Positions 16,111 to 22,120 of a stretch of 64,000 nucleotides of DNA are shown piece by piece (the first letter of the stretch is position 1; every line of letters starts with the position of its first letter). The DNA comes from Streptomyces wuyuanensis (GTDB lineage Bacteria; Actinomycetota; Actinomycetes; Streptomycetales; Streptomycetaceae): NCBI RefSeq assembly GCF_900103455.1, contig NZ_FNHI01000013.1, positions 169,415 to 233,414 of the forward strand, written 5' to 3'. The translations under genes and the position numbers were made by a program. The notes beneath the pieces are model-generated. The model was not told where the DNA came from. It worked only from the letters and a program-made list of their open reading frames with translations, and did not search any database.

Positions 16111-16521
16111 GTGGCGACGGCTGGACCCCCCGTGCGCGGCCGGTCGACCCGTCAGCGGGCCGCGGTCGCGGCGGCGCTGGACGAGGTGGACGAGTTCCGC
16201 AGTGCGCAGGAGCTGCACGACATGCTCAAGCACCGCGGCGATTCGGTCGGCCTGACGACGGTCTACCGGACGCTGCAGTCGCTCGCCGACGCCGGCGAGG
16301 TCGATGTGCTGCGCACGAGCGACGGTGAGTCGGTGTACCGGCGTTGTGCGTCGGGTGAGCACCACCACCATCTGGTGTGCCGGGTGTGCGGCAAGGCGGT
16401 CGAGGTCGAGGGCCCGGCGGTGGAGCAGTGGGCGGAGACGATCGCGGCGCAGCACGGCTATGTGAACGTGGCGCACACGGTGGAGATCTTCGGTACGTGC
16501 GCGGAGTGCGCGAAGAAGTGA
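16111..16521 (+). CDS. zur: Zinc uptake regulator Zur (FUR family)
   Basis: This 136-residue repressor has the FUR-family winged helix (STRQRAAVAAALDEVDEFRSAQEL, then VGLTTVYRTLQSLADAGEVD). Its metal-site residues are in the GEHHHHLVCRVCGK cluster and the C-terminal CAECAKK, giving the two CxxC pairs of the structural zinc site. GGAGGTACCT lies immediately before the GTG at 16111, which settles the start. As the last gene of the znu operon it should repress its own transcription through the two Zur-box-like sites upstream of znuA. Confidence 0.93.
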   Translation: MATAGPPVRGRSTRQRAAVAAALDEVDEFRSAQELHDMLKHRGDSVGLTTVYRTLQSLADAGEVDVLRTSDGESVYRRCASGEHHHHLVCRVCGKAVEVEGPAVEQWAETIAAQHGYVNVAHTVEIFGTCAECAKK

Positions 16522-16563
16522 CCCCGCCCCCCGTGGCCAAGGGGTTGTGTCGGGGTGTGTGAG

Positions 16564-16595
16564 GGGCCCGCACCGATTGCTGCCGGTGCGGGCCC
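16564..16595 (+). terminator. znu-zur operon terminator
   Basis: GGGCCCGCACCG (16564-16575) pairs perfectly with its complement at 16584-16595 and is followed by TTTCGTCGT, 42 bases after the zur stop. It also faces the end of the minus-strand uppS gene and may serve both. Confidence 0.8.
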
Positions 16596-16634
16596 TTTCG
16601 TCGTGGGGTGCCGGCGGGTGCGGGCCCGGGCCGG

Positions 16635-17474
16635 CTACGCCTTGTCGAGTTCCTTCTCGATCCTGGCGAGTTCCTCGTTCGGGACGGCTCCGCCGAAGCG
16701 GCGGTCGCGCTGGGCGTACTCGAGGCAGGCGCGCCACAGGTCGCGGCGGTCGAAGTCGGGCCACAGCACGTCCTGGAAGACCATTTCGGCGTAACTGCTC
16801 TGCCAGATGAGGTAGTTGGAGGTGCGTTGCTCGCCGCTGGGGCGGAGGAAGAGGTCGACGTCCGGCATGTCCGGGTAGTACAGGTACTTCTGGAACGTCT
16901 TCTCGTTGACCTTGGAGGGGTCGAGCCGGCCGGCGGCGACGTCCTCGGCGATCTTCTTCGCGGCGTCGGCGATCTCGGCGCGCCCGCCGTAGTTGACGCA
17001 GAAGTACAGCGTCATGGCGTCGTTGGTCTTGGTCTGTTCCTGGGCGACCTGGAGTTCCTGGACGACGGACTTCCACATCTTGGGCATGCGGCCGACCCAG
17101 CGGATGCGGATGCCGAGCTCGTCCATCTCGTCGCGGCGGCGGCGGATCACGTCGCGGTTGAAGTTCATCAGGAAGCGCACCTCCTCCGGGGAGCGCTTCC
17201 AGTTCTCGGTGGAGAAGGCGTAGAGGGACAGGTTCTTGACGCCCATCTCCAGGCAGCCCTTGAGCACGTCGAGGACGACGCCCTCGCCGACCTTGTGGCC
17301 CTCGGTGCGCGGCAGTCCGCGTTCCTTGGCCCAGCGCCCGTTCCCGTCCATGACGACGGCGACGTGGTTCGGCACGAGCTCGCCCGGGATCCTCGGCGGT
17401 CGCGCTCCGGACGGGTGCGGCTCGGGGACCTTGTACTCGCGGCGGGAACGTCCCAGGATTCCGCGTCGTGCCAT
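16635..17474 (-). CDS. uppS: Isoprenyl (undecaprenyl) diphosphate synthase
   Basis: This 279-residue cis-prenyltransferase makes the C55 (or related) polyprenyl diphosphate used as lipid carrier in wall synthesis. HVAVVMDGNGRWAKERGL carries the catalytic Asp, GHKVG follows, LYAFSTENWKRSPEEV is conserved region III, and the C-terminus has LFLRPSGEQRTSNYLIWQ and Y-E-MVF-type residues (SSYAEMVFQDVLWP). The ATG at 17472-17474 is 11 bases after the recO stop, and its ribosome binding site is formed by the end of recO. The frame is open further upstream but overlaps recO. Confidence 0.95.
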   Translation of the reverse strand: MARRGILGRSRREYKVPEPHPSGARPPRIPGELVPNHVAVVMDGNGRWAKERGLPRTEGHKVGEGVVLDVLKGCLEMGVKNLSLYAFSTENWKRSPEEVRFLMNFNRDVIRRRRDEMDELGIRIRWVGRMPKMWKSVVQELQVAQEQTKTNDAMTLYFCVNYGGRAEIADAAKKIAEDVAAGRLDPSKVNEKTFQKYLYYPDMPDVDLFLRPSGEQRTSNYLIWQSSYAEMVFQDVLWPDFDRRDLWRACLEYAQRDRRFGGAVPNEELARIEKELDKA

Positions 17475-17485
17475 GGGGGTCACAC

Positions 17486-18247
17486 TCACTTCTTCTCGAC
17501 GTGCTTCTCTACGTACCGCAGCGAGCGCAGGCCGCGCTCCAGGTGCCAGTGCAGATAGGCGGACACGAGTCCGCTGCCCTCCCTGACGTGGCGTTCCTCG
17601 CACGCCTCCGCCGAGTCCCAGTCTCCGGTCAGCAGCGCGCTGAGCAGGCCGATCGCCTCAGCAGAGGGTACGACGCTGCCGGGGACACGGCAGTCGGCGC
17701 ATATGACCCCGCCCGCGGCGACGGAGAAGAACCGGTTGGGGCCTGGCATGCCGCATCTCGCGCAGGCGGAGAACGACGGCGCGTAGCCGTTGACGGCGAG
17801 GGAGCGCAGCAGGAACGCGTCGAGGACGAGGTGCGGCGGGTGCTCGCCGCGGGCGAGGGTGCGGAGCCCGCCGACCAGCAGCAGGTACTGCTGTACGGAC
17901 GGCTCGCCCTCGTGGTCGGTGAACCGTTCCGCGGTCTCCAGCATGGCGGTGCCGGACGTGTAGCGGGCGTAGTCGGTGACGATGCCGCTGCCGTACGGAG
18001 CGATCGTCTCGCTCTGGGTGCACAGCGGCAGGCCGCGGCCGACGAGGTCGCTGCCGCGGGCGAAGAACTGCACGTCGACGTGCGAGAACGGTTCGAGGCG
18101 CGCGCCGAACTTCGACTTGGTGCGGCGTACTCCGCGGGCGACGGCGCGGACCCGCCCGTGTCCGCGGGTGAGGATCGTGATGATGCGGTCCGCTTCACCC
18201 AGCTTCTGGGTGCGCAGCACGATGCCGTCGTCGCGGAACAGGGTCAT
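17486..18247 (-). CDS. recO: DNA repair protein RecO
   Basis: This 253-residue protein helps load RecA in the RecFOR pathway. The N-terminal OB fold begins LFRDDGIVLRTQKLGEADRI, followed by VRAVARGVRRTKSKFGARLEPF. A C-terminal zinc site has CARCG and CADC. The ATG at 18245-18247 starts exactly at the family N-terminus; the open frame continues upstream through GC-rich tandem repeats and should be ignored. It is co-transcribed with uppS downstream. Confidence 0.94.
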   Translation of the reverse strand: MTLFRDDGIVLRTQKLGEADRIITILTRGHGRVRAVARGVRRTKSKFGARLEPFSHVDVQFFARGSDLVGRGLPLCTQSETIAPYGSGIVTDYARYTSGTAMLETAERFTDHEGEPSVQQYLLLVGGLRTLARGEHPPHLVLDAFLLRSLAVNGYAPSFSACARCGMPGPNRFFSVAAGGVICADCRVPGSVVPSAEAIGLLSALLTGDWDSAEACEERHVREGSGLVSAYLHWHLERGLRSLRYVEKHVEKK

Positions 18248-18303
18248 GGGGTCATTGTCTCGTACCGGCCGGGCGGCACCGGGGCGGGTTCGGCAGGACC
18301 GCC

Positions 18304-18393
18304 CCGGGACCGTTCCCGGGGATCGCCGGGACCGTTCCCGGGGACCGCCGGGTCGTTTCCGGGGGACCTCCCCGGGACCGTTTCCGGGGGTCG
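18304..18393. repeat. 22-bp GC-rich tandem repeat, about four copies
   Basis: Copies at 18304-18325, 18326-18347, 18348-18369 and 18372-18393 vary around CCGGGACCGTTCCCGGGGATCG. Each copy contains a CCGGGA...TCCCGG inverted pair and can fold. The array fills the gap between the stop codon of the ArsR gene and recO and could act as its terminator. Confidence 0.8.
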
Positions 18394-18405
18394 CCGGGGC
18401 CGGTC

Positions 18406-18738
18406 TCACACGTCGGCCTGGCGGAGTTCCTCGAGGAGTTCGTTCTGTCCGACGAGGAGTTCGGTGAGGATGCGGCGGGCCGCGCGGAGCAGTTCCGCGA
18501 CGTCGCCGCCGGCGAGGGCGTAGCTGACGGTGGAACCGTCGCGTATCGACACGACGATGCCCGAGCGGCGCAGCACGGCCAGTTGCTGGGAGAGGTTGGA
18601 CGGTTCGATCTCGATCGCCGTGAGCAGGTCGCGCACCGGCACCGGACCGTTCTGCAGCAGCTCCAGCACCCGGATGCGGACGGGATGCCCGAGCATGCGG
18701 AAGAACTCCGCCTTGGCCTGGTACAGCGGCACCTGCAT
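18406..18738 (-). CDS. ArsR/SmtB-family regulator
   Basis: This 110-residue protein is a complete ArsR-type winged helix: QAKAEFFRMLGHPVRIRVLELL, NGPVPVRDLLTAIEIEPSNLSQQLAVLRRSGIV in two helices, then the wing RDGSTVSYALAGG. There is no cysteine, so no ELCVC-type metal site, and any signal is unknown. GGGAG lies eight bases before the ATG at 18736-18738. A palindrome about 95 bases upstream is a likely autoregulatory operator. I recall similar proteins beside SulP-type anion transporters, but none is present here. Confidence 0.85.
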   Translation of the reverse strand: MQVPLYQAKAEFFRMLGHPVRIRVLELLQNGPVPVRDLLTAIEIEPSNLSQQLAVLRRSGIVVSIRDGSTVSYALAGGDVAELLRAARRILTELLVGQNELLEELRQADV

Positions 18739-18829
18739 GTGATCGCTCCCGGTGACTCGTCGGTTACGGGCTGATCCTCCCGCCTCCGGGTGCCCCCCTC
18801 CCAGAGGGTTGATCCCATCGGGATCTGGC

Positions 18830-18851
18830 GAATTGAAGACATTTTCAATTC
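18830..18851. promoter_or_regulatory. Palindromic operator candidate upstream of the ArsR gene
   Basis: GAATTGAA (18830-18837) and TTCAATTC (18844-18851) form a perfect 8-bp-arm inverted repeat around GACATT. The TTGAA-N6-TTCAA pattern is like ArsR/SmtB sites. It lies between the ArsR gene and the stop codon of the roadblock-like gene. Confidence 0.55.
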
Positions 18852-18885
18852 GTGGGCAGCCGGAGACGAGGGGATCGTCACGGCG

Positions 18886-19260
18886 CTACAGCTCGAGATC
18901 CGCCTCGATGCGCTTCAGTTGGTGGCGGGCCATGGCCAGGTTGGCGTTGGCCTTGTCGAGGACGAGATAGAGGAAGAGGCCGTTGCCCCCGCGGCCCTTG
19001 AGCAACCGGATGAGGTGGTACTGGGTGCCGAGGGTGATCAGGATGTCGTCGATGTCGTCGGTGAGACCGAGGTGTTCCATGGTGCGGGTCTTGGCGCGGA
19101 TCACGTCCGTGTTGCCGGCCGCCGCCACCGACAGGTCGAGGTCCTTGCCGCCTCCCAGGGTGCCCAGAGCCATCCCGCTGGTGTAGTCCACGAGCGCCAC
19201 CCCCAGCGCCCCCTCGATCGACGTCATGGACTCTTTCAGGGAGGTCTCCACATTGGCCAT
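18886..19260 (-). CDS. Roadblock/LC7-like protein
   Basis: This 124-residue protein resembles the small profilin-like roadblock proteins that accompany GTPases in actinobacteria. Visible segments are GALGVALVDYTSGMALGTLGG, DVIRAKTRTMEHLGL and HLIRLLKGRGGNGLFLYLVLD, giving the two-helix/five-strand pattern. I recall it as a conserved Streptomyces hypothetical protein. The start is ATG 19258-19260 with AGGAG about 12 bases upstream; a GTG at 19270-19272 is an alternative but overlaps the ribosome binding site. No GTPase gene is adjacent. Confidence 0.7.
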   Translation of the reverse strand: MANVETSLKESMTSIEGALGVALVDYTSGMALGTLGGGKDLDLSVAAAGNTDVIRAKTRTMEHLGLTDDIDDILITLGTQYHLIRLLKGRGGNGLFLYLVLDKANANLAMARHQLKRIEADLEL

Positions 19261-19514
19261 CGCTGCGCTCACTCCTCATCAGTGCGTGCTGTCGGATGCC
19301 GGTCCAGGCGCGGACGGACCCGCCGCTCGGCCGACATGTGACGAGGAGGCTACCCACGGTGAAGGGTTCGTGGAGGAGTATCGGCGGAATATGCCAACAG
19401 CAGGCCGGAAAGAGACCCCCGGTCCATAGGATGCAGGGTTCCCGCTCGGGCGCCCGGGTCGCGCGGGGCCGCCGCGGACGTTCGGCGCAGGGGGCTCGGC
19501 CGGGTCCGGCGGGG

Positions 19515-19736
19515 CTACGGGACCTCGCCGCGGCTGCGGGCGTTCGCGTAGGCGGTCGCCGCGCTGAGGCGTTCCGCGGCGGTGGCGAGGCGCAGTTCCC
19601 CGAGGGCGCAGTCCCATTCGCGCCCGCCGCCGAACGGCGCGAGGCGGACGTACGGGCCGCCGAGGCCGAGCACCCGCCCGACGCGGCCGGTGCCCGAGTC
19701 GACGACGTACGCCCCCACGGGTGGCGGTGATGTCAT
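19515..19736 (-). CDS. Small conserved Streptomyces hypothetical protein
   Basis: This 73-residue protein begins MTSPPPVGAYVVDSGTGRVG and continues with GREWDCALGELRLATAAERL. I recall paralogues scattered through Streptomyces genomes next to XRE/DUF397 (whiJ-like) loci, usually in tandem with a protein like the one upstream here. The beta-rich N-terminal half suggests a small barrel. Its ATG overlaps the stop codon of the upstream gene (ATGA), so the two are translationally coupled. Function unknown. Confidence 0.6.
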   Translation of the reverse strand: MTSPPPVGAYVVDSGTGRVGRVLGLGGPYVRLAPFGGGREWDCALGELRLATAAERLSAATAYANARSRGEVP

Positions 19737-19969
19737 CGGCCCGTCTCCTCCGCCGGCAGCGCCGCGGCCATCAGCCGCGCGGTGTCGACACTGCAGCGGC
19801 CCAGCTCGACGAGAACACCTTGCTCGTCCCCGGTGTACGACAGGGGGTCGACGCCCAGCGAGGGCAGTGTCACGCCGGCGCGGGCGAGCGCGCCCCGCAG
19901 CTCCGCCACTGCCGCTTCGGCGTCGCGGAGACGGTCCATTTCCGCCACGGCTCTCCTCTCCTCCTGCAT
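19733..19969 (-). CDS. Small conserved Streptomyces hypothetical protein
   Basis: This protein of about 78 residues contains LRDAEAAVAELRGALARAGVTLPSLGVDP and LVELGRCSVDTARLMAA in separate blocks. I associate these blocks with small proteins of whiJ-like gene clusters. The N-terminal helix is probably a coiled coil. The ATG at 19967-19969 has AGAGGAAAGG upstream; ATG 19936 is an alternative, preceded by AGGAGAGGAGAG at a longer spacing. It forms an ATGA-overlapping pair with the downstream gene. No XRE or DUF397 gene is present. Confidence 0.6.
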   Translation of the reverse strand: MQEERRAVAEMDRLRDAEAAVAELRGALARAGVTLPSLGVDPLSYTGDEQGVLVELGRCSVDTARLMAAALPAEETGR

Positions 19970-20072
19970 CCCGATGCCTTTCCTCTTTCCCATCTCGAGT
20001 GTGAGGACACGGACGTGGAATCGGCAGACAAACGCGCACCGCAACTCCACGGCTGCACAAAGGAGTTAATCC

Positions 20073-20348
20073 ATGGCCAACACAGGTACCGGGGTGAGGG
20101 GTCATGGCCACGGCAGCACTGCCTGCGAGTTGTTCGGCCTGAGCCGAGTCGGGAACACCGGGTCGCGGGTGCGGAGCAAGGAGGGCCGGCGCGTCGGGTA
20201 TTTCGTGTCCGGGGCCGGGACGGGCCCATTCGAACAGGTTATTCGGAAGCCCCGGATGGGTGCCGCGGCGCGGAATGGTTCTTCGCGCCCGTCACCGGAT
20301 TCGGGATTCTGCTGTGCGAATGGCCGAGCGCGGGGGCGGTGGCCGTGA
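20073..20348 (+). CDS. Possible small ORF with strong ribosome binding site
   Basis: AAGGAGTTAATCC directly precedes an ATG that opens 91 codons beginning MANTGTGVRGHGHGS. The sequence resembles nothing I know, has no domain or membrane segment, and its second half loses the codon bias of neighbouring genes, so only a short N-terminal piece may be genuine or it may be a remnant. It is listed because the Shine-Dalgarno match is very good in an otherwise empty gap. Confidence 0.3.
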   Translation: MANTGTGVRGHGHGSTACELFGLSRVGNTGSRVRSKEGRRVGYFVSGAGTGPFEQVIRKPRMGAAARNGSSRPSPDSGFCCANGRARGRWP

Positions 20349-20380
20349 GCCGCACCCGGGTGCGCCACGGGCGCGTGTCG

Positions 20381-20437
20381 GCCCGGGGTGCGGTCGGCCC
20401 GGGGTGCGGTCGGGGCCGGGGTGCGGTCGGGGCCGGG
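20381..20437. repeat. Three short GC-rich direct repeats
   Basis: The unit CCGGGGTGCGGTCGG occurs three times in tandem with small length differences, just before the terminator of the minus-strand lipoprotein gene. It is probably replication slippage in non-coding DNA. Confidence 0.6.
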
Positions 20438-20438
20438 A

Positions 20439-20481
20439 GCGCCCACGGTCCCGGGCCGGGCGGGCCCGGGACCGTGGGCGC
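20439..20481 (-). terminator. Terminator of the lipoprotein gene
   Basis: Perfect 18-base arms (20439-20456 and 20464-20481) with a 7-base loop lie just after the stop codon at 20490. Confidence 0.8.
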
Positions 20482-20489
20482 GGGGCGGG

Positions 20490-21926
20490 TCAGGCCGCCA
20501 GAGCGCCCTTGCCGTTCGCGAGCGGCCATTCGCGGTGGAGGCTGCCCAGCGGGATCCGGTGCTGGAGGATCGGCGTGCCGAAGATCGCCAGCTGGAGCTG
20601 GAGGTTCCCGCTCAGGTCGAAGCCGCCGTGGAGTGCCCAGGTGCCGGTGAGCGACGCGGTGCCGTCCGTGGCGGCGTCGGCGCGGGCCTCGGCCTCGGCG
20701 CGCAGGTAGGGGGCGAAGTCGGCGGTGAGGCCGACCATGCCGTACAGGCCGACGGACGCCTCGGCGCCGAGTGTGGCCTTGGCCTGGCCCGCGGCGGTGA
20801 CCGTGGTGCGGACGGGGGTGCTCTTGACGTCGGAGGTGCTGACCGGGGTCCAGCCGTTGCCGGGGGCGTAGGTGCCGCCGACGCGGAAGTCGCCCTGTAC
20901 GTCCTGCCGGACGTCGAGGGTGATGCGGCCGTCGGCCTCGACCTGGAGGTAGCAGGTGAGGTCGAGGTTGACGACGACGGGGACGGGGCCGACCTGGATC
21001 ACCGGGTCGGCGTGGAGCTTGGCGAAGGGGATGCGCTGGGTGGCCTTCGCAGAGGCGCGGCCCTTGAGGGCCCACTGGGCGGTCCAGTCGCCGGTCATGC
21101 CGAGGAACGCCGAGCCGGGGGCGGGGCGGCCGGACTGGCCGTTGGCGCTGCCGTCGTAGGAGAACTCGACCTGCGGGGCGAGCTGTACGAAGCCGGAGAG
21201 CGAGGCGGCGGCGGAGACGGGGGCGTCGTCCGCGGTGGCCAGGGCGGCGCCGACGTCGAGGCGCAGGCTGCCGAGGGGCAGCTTGCTGCCGCTGGGGCCG
21301 AAGGTGGCGCCGCCGGTGCGCGCCCAGGAGACCTTGACGCCTTCGACGAGGGGTTCGACGTCGACGGTGGAGGGGTCGACGGGGACCTGTCCCTCGGCCT
21401 TGTCGTCGGCGAGGAGGGTGCTGAGGGTGGTGGGTGCGGTGCGGACCTCGGTGCCCCGGTCGGTGGTGCCGAGGACCTCGGTGACCTCGGCGAGGAGGCC
21501 GTCGGGGGCGCCGGGCGCGGGGGCGCTGGCGATGACGTCGCCGGTCTTGACGGGGGCGGCCGCGGTCGGGCTGCCGGTGGGACGGGCGGTCGGGCTGCCG
21601 GAGCCGGGCGGGTTCGTGTCGCGGGGCGGGGCGGCTATGACGGCGCGTCGGGTGCGTTTGTCGTAGGCGGCGACCTTCAGCGTGCTCTCGGCCGCGTCGG
21701 TGGTGCCCTTGGTGGTGCGGCGGGCGACGGCGGTCGGGGTGGCTTCGCCCTGGGGAGCGGCTTCGACGTCGAGTTGCTCGGTCGCGTCGCCCGCCGCGGC
21801 GGTTGCGGCGGGGGTGGGCCCGGCCTCGGGGCGGTCGGAGCTGTCGGGTCCGGTCGAGCATCCGCTCGCGGCGAGCGCGAGGGCGGTCAGCGCGGGGACC
21901 AGGAGTCTCCTGGTGGCATGGCGCAC
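20490..21926 (-). CDS. Large secreted lipoprotein of unknown function
   Basis: This 478-residue precursor has a lipoprotein signal peptide (VRHATRRLLVPALTALALAA, then lipobox SGCS). An Ala/Pro/Thr-rich linker of about 100 residues follows, then a beta-strand-rich body in which polar and hydrophobic residues alternate (for example VSWARTGGATFGPSG, FVQLAPQVEFSYDG, VVVNLDLTCYLQVEADG, TASLTGTWALHGGFDLSGN). The single later cysteine has no partner. I do not recognise a family. The GTG at 21924-21926 has GGAGG seven bases upstream. It is downstream of the NB-ARC gene on the same strand, but nearly 200 bases separate them. Confidence 0.75.
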   Translation of the reverse strand: MRHATRRLLVPALTALALAASGCSTGPDSSDRPEAGPTPAATAAAGDATEQLDVEAAPQGEATPTAVARRTTKGTTDAAESTLKVAAYDKRTRRAVIAAPPRDTNPPGSGSPTARPTGSPTAAAPVKTGDVIASAPAPGAPDGLLAEVTEVLGTTDRGTEVRTAPTTLSTLLADDKAEGQVPVDPSTVDVEPLVEGVKVSWARTGGATFGPSGSKLPLGSLRLDVGAALATADDAPVSAAASLSGFVQLAPQVEFSYDGSANGQSGRPAPGSAFLGMTGDWTAQWALKGRASAKATQRIPFAKLHADPVIQVGPVPVVVNLDLTCYLQVEADGRITLDVRQDVQGDFRVGGTYAPGNGWTPVSTSDVKSTPVRTTVTAAGQAKATLGAEASVGLYGMVGLTADFAPYLRAEAEARADAATDGTASLTGTWALHGGFDLSGNLQLQLAIFGTPILQHRIPLGSLHREWPLANGKGALAA

Positions 21927-22120
21927 GGGGGTGTCCTCCGGCGGTGGAACGGTGAGGGGGGTGGTTGCCGCGACCCGCACTTACCGGCGAGTAACAGCGG
22001 GGGAATCATGGCATGCACACACGCCGCTCTCACAATCCCGGTGCACCCAACACCCGTAACCCCGGAGGTGGTTGAGCGCTGGATCAACGGCCGGCGGGTC
22101 CGCGGGTACAACCACCGGGC

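Noticed and set aside
18304..18393. CRISPR-like array
   Set aside because: The repeats are contiguous without spacers and no cas gene is present anywhere in the window.
20073..20348. Confident gene call on the small ORF after AAGGAG
   Set aside because: The ribosome binding site is good, but the protein has no recognisable feature and codon use degrades, so it is kept only as a low-confidence candidate.
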